A DNA stretch of 64,000 nt, from assembly GCA_013407085.1 (NCBI GenBank), contig JACCGJ010000700.1:1-64000 (forward strand), written 5' to 3'. This DNA comes from Atriophallophorus winterbourni (lineage: Eukaryota; Platyhelminthes; Trematoda; Plagiorchiida; Microphallidae). The translations under genes were made by a program, and so were the position numbers. Shown in pieces: positions 22,156 to 32,945 of this stretch. Under the pieces are notes generated by a model. The model saw only the letters and a list, made by a program, of their open reading frames with translations, did no database searches and was not told where the DNA came from. Within the stretch, counting starts at the first letter, position 1. Each line of letters starts with the position of its first letter.

Positions 22156-23260
22156 GACATTGAATAAATGTTTAAATGGGTGATATGGAGTATGTGATAT
22201 TTTGAATGTAAGTATAGCTCGTTACGAGCGTTTCTATGAAGGGAGGTTGAAGGCTCAGCCTTTGCATTCGTTCCACGCATTGGGTTTCTGGAAAACAATT
22301 ACGAGTTTGATTGTACGATCAAGCAGTAGAATATATTCTTTCTGAGCCAGGGAGTACAAGTATGCAGGGCGTGTTCCGCGGTTAGAATTACGTAGGTTTT
22401 CAGAATTTCAGGTGAAAGTCCAGGCAAGAAGGTTAAGAAAATCCGTTGCAATATACCCAGAAAGCCGGAACCCAAGCTCGCAAATGACCTCGAATTGCAA
22501 ACTAGTTTTATAATGCCCCTTACTCGGACTCCATTATTCCTTTCCTCAAGATTCTCTGTCGAAAGTGATGTATGTGTTGAAGGGGCTTGCCAATTTGCAG
22601 CACCTTACTATTTTGATAGTTGAATGTTATCGTATCACTCGCCCTCTGCATTAGATCTAATCTGCGTGCAAATCCAAATATTGTCTGCAGAGGATCAACT
22701 TAAATACAAGCATCTCTGGTAGGCCGTTGATGTAAACAAGAAAAATTACTGGGCGGTACAACAGTGCTCGAATCAATGACTCGTAAATGCACTCCGTTTA
22801 TTAGCATAATTGCTTTGCGCTCAAAGAGGCAACTTCCAAGCCATATAAGGACGTGCCCAATGCTGCACCCTCTCATACGGTGGACTTTTCTTAATGCGCT
22901 TCTTAGGATCCCTAATCTTTAAATAAAGTTCCCCAGCGGTTTGAACGATGCTTACACATGATTCTAAAGCACAATTAGTAGACCTGTGAAATATAAATTA
23001 TCCTTGAGATACATCAATGCCGAGCGAACAGTTTTACCCTTCTTATATATTACCAGTATCACCGCCACGTTAAACATTCTACTTATCTCTTCATATACCC
23101 TATCACATATAGTACACATATATTATAGCTCGCCAATTTTTGAGTATTTTACTCGGTATAATTGGCGTTTTGCAACAGTTATAGGATAACCGTGGTTCAT
23201 GAGTCGTTCCTGATTTCTAGATGAGCACGTTTTCTTACTAAATCATCACTGCATAAGCGC
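22156..23260. other. Stretch without a recognised gene
   Basis: No coding feature or named repeat could be supported. Confidence 0.4.
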
Positions 23261-23518
23261 TCAATTTTTTGAAATAAATACCTGACTAGAATGCGCGCAG
23301 GTGTATCTCAGGGTAGCGTCAGTGTCAACTGGTTTACTGTAAACCGAAGTTTGGATTTTACCGTTGACGTTTCCCGCTAAGTAGCCTAGAAATAGGAGAA
23401 TTTCCGCGCTGGTTTCCACTTCTTCATTAATATTGATTCGAGGGTCTTCGTCACCGATCATGATGACAGCTTTGTTTGAAAATTTTCTAAAGTAAGGGAT
23501 GTGAGCACCACAATACAT
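23261..23518 (-). pseudogene. Penelope-like element RT fragment (tentative)
   Basis: The 85-residue frame contains GKIQTSVYSKPVDTDATLRY, close to the conserved TSV-YRKP-T-TD segment of Penelope-like reverse transcriptases. Upstream residues do not show further motifs and the frame ends shortly after. The neighbouring DNA (GTAAGGGATGTGAGCACCAC, 23491-23510) is shared with the flank of the hammerhead at 47857, which fits the known link between Penelope-like elements and hammerheads. Confidence 0.5.
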
Positions 23519-23940
23519 TGGTTTCTAAAGTTCAGTTTCAGATTAAGGCTAAAAAGCACAATGAGTATTCGCAGTAAATGTAAATATAATATCAACGCGA
23601 TAAATTCGATCACAATTGTTCAATAAGAATTTCCCTTTGACAAAGTTATCTTGATGTAGGTGTGATAAAGTGTCTCCGAGTTGAAGATGTTCTGGAAGGC
23701 AGTGTGATGCGCTTCGATCGAGTCTTTGAGAAATATTGAATGTTAAAAAAATCTATATGCAGGGGTGAGAATCATCATTGAGTATAATTATTTTTATTCT
23801 ATCGCGATGCAAATTTTTGAAGAATGTCTTCTAAAAGGACAGATCTTGCGCGTAAAACAATCCACGTTGAGTGCATTTGCCCCAAGGTACTTCATATACA
23901 TATTTGCTAGTATTAGCGATATAAGCGAACATTACCAATC
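23519..23940. other. Stretch without a recognised gene
   Basis: Non-coding DNA between the Penelope-like fragment and a hammerhead remnant; possibly old parts of the same element. Confidence 0.35.
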
Positions 23941-24015
23941 CTTCCTAGTATCCCAACTTAGTGAGTGCAAACAGCACAAAACCGGTCTTGAGGTGTGTGA
24001 TGGAAATGCATGCAA
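23941..24015 (+). ncRNA. Degenerate hammerhead ribozyme (CCGG type)
   Basis: CTTAGTGA stands where CTGATGA is expected (23957-23964). Stem II GTGC/GCAC around AAACA is perfect, followed by AAAACCGGTC (23978-23987) with GAAA mutated to AAAA. The downstream GTGTGTGATGGAAATGCATG matches the minus strand near 12265. It belongs to the same family as 10431 and 12020-12310, but is probably inactive. Confidence 0.65.
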
Positions 24016-24058
24016 ATTAACTTTTGTTTTTTTTCAATTTGCACATTCCGCTGTTTCT

Positions 24059-24620
24059 TCAGAACTTCAGTCCTCTCCGTTCACATGAGGCGAAGACGAC
24101 CCCACGCCAGTGGTTCCGGTCTGCCGCTGCTTCCGTTGCCGTCTGCACTGTGAATCCTTGTTCGCGTTTCAACGTTCTGCGCCAAGTTTCCTTTGGCCGT
24201 CCCCTTTTTCGTTTATCTTGCGGAAGCCAGTGAATGGCTACCTTCGTATGCGAACTGGGATCCATCCTGCAGACATGATCGAACCATCTCCACCGTCGTC
24301 TTTTGACTACGATAGATACCACCTCCAGACCGGTTTTCTCAGGACCTCTTCATTCGAAATAGTGTGGCCGAAAATCCGTAGAATCCATCTCAAGCACTTA
24401 GTTTGAAACACGTTCATTCTGCGCTCAATGGCAGCGGTCGTCTTCCAGCATTCCGATGCATACAGCAACACACTCAGAACGTTGCTCTTGAAGTGTCTGA
24501 TCTTCGTGTTAATGCTGAGGATTTCCAAATGGAATTCAGCATGCAGAATGCTTGGTTCGCCTTCCCGATCCTTCTCCTGACCTCATCTTCAGTCACCATT
24601 TACATTCAGTTTGCTCATTA
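24059..24620 (-). pseudogene. RTE-like non-LTR element, RT C-terminal end
   Basis: Minus-strand frames 24528-24307 and 24322-24059 carry the C-terminal part of an RTE-type ORF: KIRHFKSNVLSVLLYASECW, RRMNVFQTKCLRWILRIFGH, then RRRWRWFDHVCRMD and KRKRGRPKETWRR. There is a frameshift near 24310. The RT core and endonuclease are missing (5' truncation, usual for non-LTR elements). The subfamily is distinct from the RTE copies at 25.9-27.8 kb and 34.4 kb. Confidence 0.8.
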
Positions 24621-25610
24621 AATTCAATGTTGCGGTCTCCGTTTAATACGGACAAACTGTCCAAAACCAGTACTAGTGTGAAAAACAATTTAAACGATTC
24701 AACACTTGACCCAGAATGACTGATTTTTACGGGAACAATACGATTTTGGCACGAACCCAAGTTTAACCGAGATTTTAAAGTAACATTTTACTTACATTAC
24801 ACTAGCTTTTATTAGTCTTTCACCATATTTCATTTACACCCATCTAAGAGAGATTCAAACAAAATCTTTGTGATTCTGCTGCTTCATATCATCTCTTGTT
24901 TCTGGCTTCCCTCGGTCGACATCGACAATGGATGTACATCGCAAGTGCATAATTATTTCATACTCCGCACCGTCTCACACAACAATAAGGTCCGATTAAA
25001 TGGTTGCACCATACCTATCTAGGTATATTTCGTATGTAACAACAATATATTATGGGTTCAGAGCCGCCACTTCCATCTCATATAAACCGCTAATTATTTC
25101 ATTACACGAGCTACTTAACCACTTATAAGTAGGATAATAGTATTAAAAGTCACGCTCTGGCGGCTAAATCGGTAGCGGGCATCCACTAAGCGATATCGAC
25201 TTGTGTTTAACCCACAAAAACAGTAACTACCGCATTTATGATAACTATTTGAAACCAAAAGCGAACATGCTTCAAAAGTAAGATATTCTGTGGACAGAAC
25301 ATAGACTATCATCGAAAAGCATTCATCAAGGCGTAGTACAACAATGTATAGCTTACAGTAAATCGTGAATAAACAGAAACAGTATATTCTTTTTTAGTTC
25401 GTAGAAGTTTTAGTTCGTCGAGAGCTGGTTGAAAATCCAACAACAAATAAACAACGCAAAGCTTAACAGCTTTCTACACAAGCATCACGCAGGCGTTCGC
25501 AGAAGCAGCTCAACATTTAGAATACGATGCAAAAGCTTTAATTCGACTATAACATAGGCTTCGAAGACGAGGCTTTGCCTCCCCAATGCCATATCACTGT
25601 AAACTAAGAA
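24621..25610. other. Stretch without a recognised gene
   Basis: AT-rich intergenic DNA. No frame with a familiar motif was seen. Confidence 0.4.
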
Positions 25611-25616
25611 TGAGGG

Positions 25617-25800
25617 GCCGTGGTCATCATCATCATGAAGCAGAAGTATGGAGCCAGACAAAGTGCCAAGCAATATGAAGCAGGAAAAGCAGATAAGCAA
25701 GCGCGTGAAAAAAGGAAAGCAGGCAAGCGGAATATTCAAAAGCAATTGAGCCAAAAGCAGCTTGTTTTTGTAGTTTCACTGCATGCGATTTTGTGGTTTT
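25617..25800 (-). repeat. Dispersed repeat family B
   Basis: It starts at a CATCATCATCATGAAGC head and contains GGAGCCAGACAAAGTGCC and GCAAGCGCGTGAAAAAAGG. Further copies are at 51693, 54622 (opposite strand) and 56516. In the reverse direction it would end in a (GAT)n tail. It lies just 3' of the minus-strand RTE copy at 25900, so it may be an RTE 3' end or a SINE that shares it. Confidence 0.75.
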
Positions 25801-25899
25801 TTATATAAAACTATACCGAATAAAAAAATTATGACACAATAAAATACGCTGCCACCAATGACTTCGGTTTTCAGAAATATCTCTTAAGGTTTACAGCCA

Positions 25900-26870
25900 A
25901 CTATTAGGTGGAGTTTTTGGACCCCACACAAGCAAACGAATACGCCCAACTGAGCCTAGCACTACGGTGAGTTTTTTCATCCCAAGGCGCCACGTCATGG
26001 ACTGGCCAACCGATAGTTTCTCCCAGGCTCTGCGAATAAGGCGCGGTACGGTAAACGGTGAGTAGGCATTGTTGAACCATGTCCCAACCATCGCAAGCAA
26101 GCATCAGCATCTCTCTCAGTCCGTGGCCACCCGCTTGCAGACATCTACTGTATTTGCAACGCGATGCTGCCACTGAATGCGAGCAATGCTTCACAGGCAA
26201 TGGGTGTCAAAAACAACGCCGACGGACATCTTCCGTTCGGATAGACCAGGTTTCGCAGCCATAAAGGAGTGTAGCACGCACCACTGCGTTGTACACTCGG
26301 CCTTTAGTGTGGAGTGAAACATCGCGTCGACGCCAAAAGTGGCAAAGGTTAGCAAACGCTGCAGCCGCTTTGCGAACACGATGTGAGATCTCGCCCTCGA
26401 CACAACTGCCAAGGTAAACAAATCTGTCGACCTATTTAAGATTGACATCGCACACAGTTAGGTTTTGAAGAGAGCCGCTCCAGTCCTGGGTAAGTGTTTT
26501 AAACGTGTTAGGCGCAAAGCACATACCATACCTTCAAGTGCCAGGCAGTCCAGTGCTTGTTGCATTATATGAGGGTCATCTCCCAGAATTGCGATGTCAT
26601 CCGCATACTCTAGATCGGTAGCTCTCTCACCAGTCAGAAGTGCAACAACTGCGCCCAGCAGACCAGCCAAAGCTTTGCTCAGGACATCGTCGATCGCGAA
26701 GTTAAAACAGAACGGCGAGATAGGGCTGCCCTGTCGCACGCCGCTGGAGATATTGAACGGGTACGACAATTGTCCGTACGCTCGAACCCTGCCCGAAGTT
26801 TGGCAATATAATTTTTTCAAGATCCAAACATACTTCTCGGGCACTCCATCAAGGCGAACTAATAACGTCC
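25900..26870 (-). pseudogene. RTE-like copy 1, RT palm to C-terminus
   Basis: Frame 26844-26458 contains SSGVRQGSPISPFCFNFAID and LEYADDIAILGD, the palm with its catalytic YADD. Thumb and C-terminal parts follow in other frames (26448-26191 and 26200-25904) with motifs such as HGLREMLMLA. The copy lacks the endonuclease. A second, similar copy follows upstream on the same strand, suggesting a tandem or duplicated insertion. Confidence 0.8.
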
Positions 26871-26929
26871 GGCAGTGATAGGCGTTACAATGAGCTTCTC
26901 CTTTTCAGCGCGCCATCTATGACCGGCCA

Positions 26930-27830
26930 CTCGTTGCTCCATCCAGGCTCTACCGGTCGCCCTGAATGAGGGGTAATATAGTAAGCGGTGATGAGGCATT
27001 GTTAACACGTCCCACCCATCGCAAAAGAGCTAGCATCAGCATTTCTCTGAGCCTATGGTCGCATGATTCAAAAACCCGTCTGCGACACGGTAGACGAATG
27101 CGAGCAATCCGACGCATGCAACGAGTGACAAAATCAGAAAGTCGGCTGCCATCTTCTGCATGAATTGACCAGGTTTCGCACACAACGATAGCGTTTTACG
27201 CTCGGCCTTTAATATGGGGCTAGACATCTTGTCGTCGTCATAAATGGCGAACGTTATCGAACGCTACACCAACTTTGTGTACACGCTGTGAGATCTCGTC
27301 TTCGAGACAACTGCCAAAACAGGTATCACAGCTGAAGTAAATGAAGCAATCGACCAGTTCAAGATTGATATCGGAGTTAGATTTTGAAGAAATCCGCTCC
27401 AGTCCTGGGTACGTTTTACCTTGTTAGGTGCAAAGCACGTGCCACATACTAAAGCTTTAGCTTCCACTTAATCCAGAGCTTGCTAATTTATTTGAGGATC
27501 ATCACCCAAATCGCGATGTCATCCGCATACTCCAGATCGGTAGCCATCTCACACAGCCTAAGTTAAACTTCCAAGCCCTTCAGACAACTTCAGCTGTCTT
27601 TAGAATATCCTCGAATGCGAAGTTGAAAACGAACGGAAAGATAGGAGATAATGGCAGTTGTTCGTACGCCCGTTCGCTTTCCGAGGCCTGGCACTTTAAC
27701 GCATTCAAGATACAGACATACATTTCCGGCACTCCGTATCTCAGCAGACAAATCCACCGACTTTCGCGATTGAACGCCGCTCAGATCCCCAATAATACCA
27801 AGACAATTGGTCTACAGAACGTATGGCGTT
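26930..27830 (-). pseudogene. RTE-like copy 2, decayed RT C-terminus
   Basis: Frame 27183-26950 gives CETWSIHAEDGSRLSDFVTR and RIARIRLPCRRRV, the C-terminal signature of RTE ORFs. Frame 27467-27264 gives FAPNKVKRTQDWSGFLQNL. Further upstream only traces of the palm are seen. It parallels copy 1 at the DNA level but has more stops. Confidence 0.75.
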
Positions 27831-28119
27831 GCTCGAGGAACTGATTGAGTGTGAAAGCATCAGTTCTTCGCGAATGGTTTCTTACTATTTGGCACCCAAC
27901 TGTCTCAGCTAGACGGAAACCAGTATTTCATTAGCGTGTGCAATGAAACTGATAGTTCGATGATTTTCACAGACATTTAGTTCTTATTCGAAAATCAGAG
28001 AAATGACCGATTCCCTCCAAGAGATCGAACGCGTTCCCAATCCCAGCTATAAGACAACAATAATGTTAGCAAACTGGCGCGCAAACATCAACGGCACCAA
28101 GATCGAAGGCCTTGTGACG
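27831..28119. other. Stretch without a recognised gene
   Basis: Short non-coding gap between RTE copy 2 and a cluster of family A repeats. Confidence 0.4.
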
Positions 28120-28228
28120 CTTGTATGTATGTATGAAAGCACAATAGAGATCCAGGCAAAGTGCCGCATAGTCAGAGACTGTACGTGGGCTAAGATACTA
28201 TCAGGTTGCCCAGGCTTAAGCATCCGGA
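28120..28228 (-). repeat. Dispersed repeat family A, partial copy
   Basis: GTATGTATGAAAGCAC, then CAGGCAAAGTGCCGCATAGT and CAGGTTGCCCAGGC match the family. The (GTAT)n border would be the 3' tail if the family is read on the minus strand. Confidence 0.75.
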
Positions 28229-28574
28229 GTTCATTGCAGGTCAGTTAAACGATGACTCAAAATGTTCTACCCATGCGCCTGTTTAGGGTAAAATTAGTGA
28301 AAGTTCTATCTCACATCGCTCATGTTTAACCGCCAGCAACCCATAGTTCTGATGAGCCGCAGATACCACTTGCGTAGTAGAACTTCATCAACTTTCAATA
28401 AACTTGCAACCAGTTTGCGCTTTGTAAGTCTAGGTGACGCGTCATGTATGATATCAGCAGAAAATAATCGACATTCGTCAGAAAGTATTCACAGAAACCT
28501 AGTGTTTGATTATACCGAAAGTCCGCTCACAGCGATTCGACGCGGCCTTTTATAACGAATATTGTACCCAAATT

Positions 28575-28740
28575 GTATGTATGTATAATGTCACGAGCAT
28601 GAAGACAGGTAGTGCTGCACAAAGAATGTGTATGAAGACAGTGCCAGGTTTTACAGGCCTAGACAAATATGAGACGGAAAGGTTACATACTCCAGCACGT
28701 TCCTGCATTCAGCTCAGTACCAAATGGCAAAACAATATAC
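28575..28740 (-). repeat. Dispersed repeat family A, diverged copy
   Basis: GTATGTATGTATAATGTCAC at the border, CAGGCCTAGACAAATATGAG and a CAGCTCAGTACC segment align with the family, with internal deletions. Confidence 0.55.
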
Positions 28741-29239
28741 CACGGTGCGCACATAAGTGTGGCAGGTTTGCACAACCGCGCAATTTTTGGAACTTCGGGA
28801 AATGCGAACTAAAACTAATCTGGAAGGCCATGAGAACATGATGTTATTAAGCCTGATTACAATTGATATTCGGCTTTTCGAAGTTTTTCGCCAAATTGCA
28901 TCGAGAGCTTAGCAAACGCATGATCAGACTCTAGACAGGTGCTCCAGTTAGAGTAACAATCTTTCGCACAACACCGCCACGAGTAGCTGAAAGCTATATT
29001 TGCGTAAACGAGGACACAGATGATTTCTAAGTAGAAAAGCGGCGAATGGATTGGCGAAAGCGCTAGCTAGGTGGAGCTTGTGCTCTGAAGACAAGATAAG
29101 CAACAATTCGCCATTTACATTTGGACAACAATAGAGATTGAACAGGACATGAAAAGGATAATTAATCGCGTTAGGAAAAGAGATAAGCTAAATATACACG
29201 TACAAAAAACAGGTTCTTGAAATTTGTTATTTACGACGC
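28741..29239. other. Stretch without a recognised gene
   Basis: No coding feature seen between two family A copies. Confidence 0.4.
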
Positions 29240-29365
29240 TAATGGTATGGTATGAAAGCACAAGTCTGACCCAGGCAAAGTGCCGTACAGTCAGGGACTG
29301 CACGTGGGCTAACATACTGTCAAGTTGCCCAGGCCTAGACAGATATGAGAAAGATAACGATATAG
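29240..29365 (-). repeat. Dispersed repeat family A, partial copy
   Basis: GGTATGAAAGCACAAG to CCAGGCCTAGACAGATATG matches the first half of the longer copies. The rest is missing, as expected for 5' truncation in the inferred reverse orientation. Confidence 0.8.
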
Positions 29366-29925
29366 CATAAAACGTCACGATGACCAAAATAGACGGGCGA
29401 CAGTGACTTCGGTCTGCAGCTTTATCATATCCTGCGAATCTATTGTACCCCAGCCAAGTAAACGAATACTTCTGACCAAACATAGCCCTGCGCCAATCGT
29501 TTTTTATTTTTCATCATTGACCGACTATCCAGCCGTTTCTTTGATTCTCTACAAGGTTTCAGGTGAATTGCCCAGATGTGTATTGCGTAAGAAATGCCAC
29601 GCTAAATCGATTTGCCAAAAGCAATGAGCTGCACGCGGGTTTAATTTTTGTTGCCGTTTTCTTAGTTAGCTAGGCTCGAACAACTTGGCGCCAGTCCTGT
29701 GATCACACACATGAAAAAATCGCCGGCAAAGTGCTTAGAAGGCATTTTAAAACGAATCCTTAACTTCGCAATTGAGCAAGCGTCTGTGTAACTTTTCGCT
29801 TTTTTGTCCTAGCACCTCTCGAAAATATATATGTATCGTACCATCTGCTCGGATTGACCAGGTTTTTCAGCAACACAAAACACGACAGGTTTGCGCATTC
29901 GAGCTTCAATATAGATTTAATCTAT
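29366..29925. other. Stretch without a recognised gene
   Basis: Only short unsupported frames were seen. Confidence 0.4.
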
Positions 29926-30156
29926 TAATGCATGTATGGAAGCACAAGCCTGATCTAGGGAAAGTACCGCAGTCAGAGACTGCACGTGGGCTAAGGTACT
30001 GTCAGGTTGCCCGAGCCTAGACAGATATGAGAAAGAAAATAGAAATGGTAGTGAGACTTCAGCGTGTTTCAGCATTCAGCTCACTACCGTTGGCCAATCA
30101 ATTTAGCACGATGTTAGCCGCACAGCACAGAAGTACTGCACGATTGCACATCCGTC
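29926..30156 (-). repeat. Dispersed repeat family A, near full-length copy
   Basis: About 230 bp from GCATGTATGGAAGCACAAGC to GATTGCACATCCG. It includes the TGCACGTGGGCTAAGG, AGACAGATATGAGAAAG and CACGATGTTAGCCGCACAGC blocks. It lies about 180 bp beyond the RPL5 stop codon. No pol III box was identified. Confidence 0.85.
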
Positions 30157-30336
30157 TATTACCATTCGGAATAGCAGCTGTATGGATTTGTCAAGACTTT
30201 TTGACTCATTCAAATAAAGATATGACGGTGACTTCACGAATCGAACAAGCTGCAGTATCTAAGAATAATTCCGAAACTAGTTTCCTTCATTTTCAGATCA
30301 CAACAGAACCAACTAACCAGACAGAATGTTTTATTT

Positions 30337-31354
30337 TTATTCCGCGGCAGCAAGTTCTTTTTGAAGTTGGGCAAGATAATGTGCTTTCTTTGCACGAACA
30401 CGTTCTTTTCTTTGCTTTTGAGACATCTTCCGTAATTTGAAAGGCTTGTGCTTGACTTCTTTTACAGATTTTGGAGCAGGAGACGGGTCTTTCCTGATAG
30501 CAGCATGAGCGGCCAAGTACATAGTTTCCAGGTTATCCGCAGAAATTCCATTCTTAATGTAAACCGAAAACTGACGTTTAAATGCGTCCTCATCTTGTTC
30601 CTTGAGGGTGCGCATATATTCTGCAACATGATGTCCCAAAATTCGAGCACGATGTTCCTCGGGTTTGTAATCCTTGGATTCTTTATCATATCCAGGGAAC
30701 CGATTGCAACTGTGAGGTATAGAAAGCCCACCATCCGCAGCACCCTGAAAATTATCAAAAACGCAGAACTACCTTCAGGACACCGAAAATGTTTGCACCG
30801 GTTGTTGTTCGAGCGAGTCCAACGTCGAGGTAGCAGCGGAAAGCTCCCTTTTCACCGTCAATCGATTCGACATTGTACTCAGAACCATCCGCTTTTTCTT
30901 GGCCAGCATAAAGACCGTCCAAATTTAGTTTTTTCAATAACCGTCTAGCACACAAGAGTCCCGTACAATACGCAGCAGCGTAGTTTGTGAGTCCCACTTT
31001 AATCCCATACCGAGGTAACTCATGTGAATATGCATAACAAAAAACGCGGTCACCAGTTATGCGTGCAAAAATAACCTGACAAATTAACATTATGCAAACA
31101 AACCTGGCAAACAATATCTCTGTTCGAGATACGAACAACTAGACGATATTTTGGAGTATTATATTTATTTTTCGCCTGCCAGATTAGCCGTTTTCTTGCA
31201 TAATAATCAGTTTTGCCCTCTGGAAAATTAAGAAGAAAGTATTATACCTCGTCGCCTACGAAATTTCACTTGAAATCGTTTGAAATATGCAGTAGTTTTG
31301 ATTAGCTTTACCAAACCCTAAACAATAAGACGGATTAAGACTGAAACAAACCAT
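30337..31354 (-). CDS. RPL5: 60S ribosomal protein L5 (uL18), complete gene with five exons
   Basis: Exons on the minus strand: 31354-31352 (the ATG alone), 31317-31248, 31219-31104, 31075-30773 and 30744-30337 including TAA. They sum to 900 nt, giving 299 residues, the usual length for eukaryotic L5. The order of motifs is that of L5: [44 protein letters not shown], the [14 protein letters not shown] block, [34 protein letters not shown], and a lysine-rich C-terminus. L5 binds 5S rRNA and is part of the large subunit. All four introns are GT-AG and measure 34, 28, 28 and 28 nt. AATAAA overlaps the stop region. The gene is intact amid dead repeats. Confidence 0.97.
30745..30772 (-). other. 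28-nt intron 4 of RPL5
   Basis: GTAGTTC...TTTTCAG. Its removal joins GTGTCCTGAAG to GGTGCTGCGG in phase 0 and restores the conserved [12 protein letters not shown] context. Retention would shift the frame. Confidence 0.93.
31076..31103 (-). other. 28-nt intron 3 of RPL5
   Basis: GTTTGTT...TTTGTCAG, phase 0, between RDIVCQ and VIFARITGD. 28 is not a multiple of 3, so the intron cannot be coding. Confidence 0.93.
31220..31247 (-). other. 28-nt intron 2 of RPL5
   Basis: GTATAAT...TTTTCCAG, phase 1, inside the Glu codon of RRRREGKTD. Confidence 0.93.
31318..31351 (-). other. 34-nt intron 1 of RPL5, directly after the start codon
   Basis: GTTTGTT...TTGTTTAG. Splicing joins ATG to GGTTTGGTAAAG, giving the expected MGLVK start. 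The coding part of exon 1 is three bases. Confidence 0.9.
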
Positions 31355-32035
31355 GCCGTAGAGAACCGCCGGAAAATTAAATGAGATATGCTATGACCTT
31401 GTTATGTGATTAAACAACACTGACAGATACGCTTGAGTAAGATTTTGAATGTATCAATGAAGTAAACATGAAACGCAGAAATTTGTTTTATATGTACAAA
31501 CAAGTCCGAATCAACAAACAGTAAGATCATCGGGTACCGCTCAATTTTTTATTAGTGTATATTGAGTATGAGCAGTTATCTTGTTCAGTAAACGGATGGG
31601 ATTGGTTCCATCAGGTTGAAGTCAAATCTGGATCAGTTTTATTTAGTTCTATGTAAAGAAGTTATGCCGGAGAGTAAAACCTCGATACCGAGTGAGTGTT
31701 CTTATGAAAACTGTGGTACTTAATTTTTTATCAATATACTGACATGCCAATATTTTATTCATCATCAGTTCGAAAATTTAGTTTAACCCATTTTGCCGAT
31801 AATTAGTATGCATACGTTTTGCAGTTTTTGTTTTAAAATTTTTCTCTGTGATTGATTGAACACAAAAGTAGGTCAAATAAAAATTTTATTGAATAAAATA
31901 AAAAATATGTCTTGGCAACTTTAGTTGCCCATCGGCAGCAATGTTATTCAATATGCGTCCTTCAAAATATATCATCCTCTGTAACACAATACAAACAAAT
32001 AAATGCTCTTACTTTAATTTGAGCCTTTATCTAGC
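31355..32035. other. RPL5 upstream region and spacer
   Basis: The RPL5 promoter should lie just right of 31380. No TATA box or other element could be assigned. The rest is AT-rich and may include the 3' end of the piggyBac copy. Confidence 0.4.
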
Positions 32036-32945
32036 TTATTTTTCAGTATGGAATGCCTCCATACTCTCTCGATGGAGAGGCAAGTTACATATCTTGCAGA
32101 TGTATGCAGAAAGGCGTCCACATTCCCGGCATCTAGCCTGTTTAGATTCACCATTCTCTGTCCAATATTGTTGATTTATGTACCTGATTCCATCCATTGA
32201 GAATTTGGATGAAGCAACTGTTGGGTCAGGATGCATCTGTTTAACTGCTTTAAGTAGCCAAGTTTACATTCAATACTTGTCTAGTGAAATCTAATAAAGG
32301 TGTTTTGTGATAGTTTCTCTTATATCTCATCCATGCATTCACAACTTGTGCGTTCAGGCTCCACGCAAATAACGACCACTACATTTTCTTAGATCGTATT
32401 CTTATGCGATATGCATCGACTTGTTGATCGACCAGGTCTATACCGCCCTTATGTTCGTTATACGTATGTATAGAGATAGGGATGGGAATTTGCAATGACT
32501 TGCGGGCCTTTGTGTCCCATCGTTTGACCTTTTGTATTGTATGAGCACGATGTTTATTAGAACCTACACTTCAATTTGTGGTCTTTTCACTGCATGCTAG
32601 AGACAGCTCTATTAAATGCTTCATCCAAGTGTCCTTGAGGCTTTTTATCCAGGTTTTTTATGGATTCGAATATCGCTCTGTCTGGACAATCTTCACGCAT
32701 TGTTGAAGTCCATGCTATTTTTCTTTTCAAATTCTTTCAGGCTAACAGATTCAAAATGTACACCACTTTTCCTGGATTTTTACTTATGACGATAAATATA
32801 AATATGATTATAAATGGGTTAAAAGATCATATTTTTGTTATGTCCATGAATGAAGCTAGATGTGATTTGAAGTCTTGCAATGAGGAACTCAGTCTTTTCT
32901 TCGATGGGAGGTTCCAGTGTTCAGCATATTTAGTCAAGTAAAAAT
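32036..32945 (-). pseudogene. piggyBac-like transposase copy 1, C-terminal half, decayed
   Basis: Minus-strand translation shows ESIKNLDKKPQGHLDEAF (near 32660), NEHKGGIDLVDQQVDAYRIR (near 32450) and the C-terminal cysteine motif in 32236-32036 (ARCRECGRL, YICKICNLPLH, FHTEK). These are hallmarks of piggyBac transposases: the GGVD segment with the last catalytic aspartate and the terminal zinc-binding domain. Several stops and shifts lie between them. The N-terminal half was not found. Confidence 0.75.

Noticed and set aside
25620..25808. Lysine-rich frame in repeat family B, similar in frame to the copy at 54548-54967
   Set aside because: The similarity is explained by DNA identity of the repeat, and the other copies break the frame.
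30027..30440. 137-codon plus-strand frame at the end of RPL5
   Set aside because: It overlaps the conserved last exon of RPL5 in antisense and a family A repeat.
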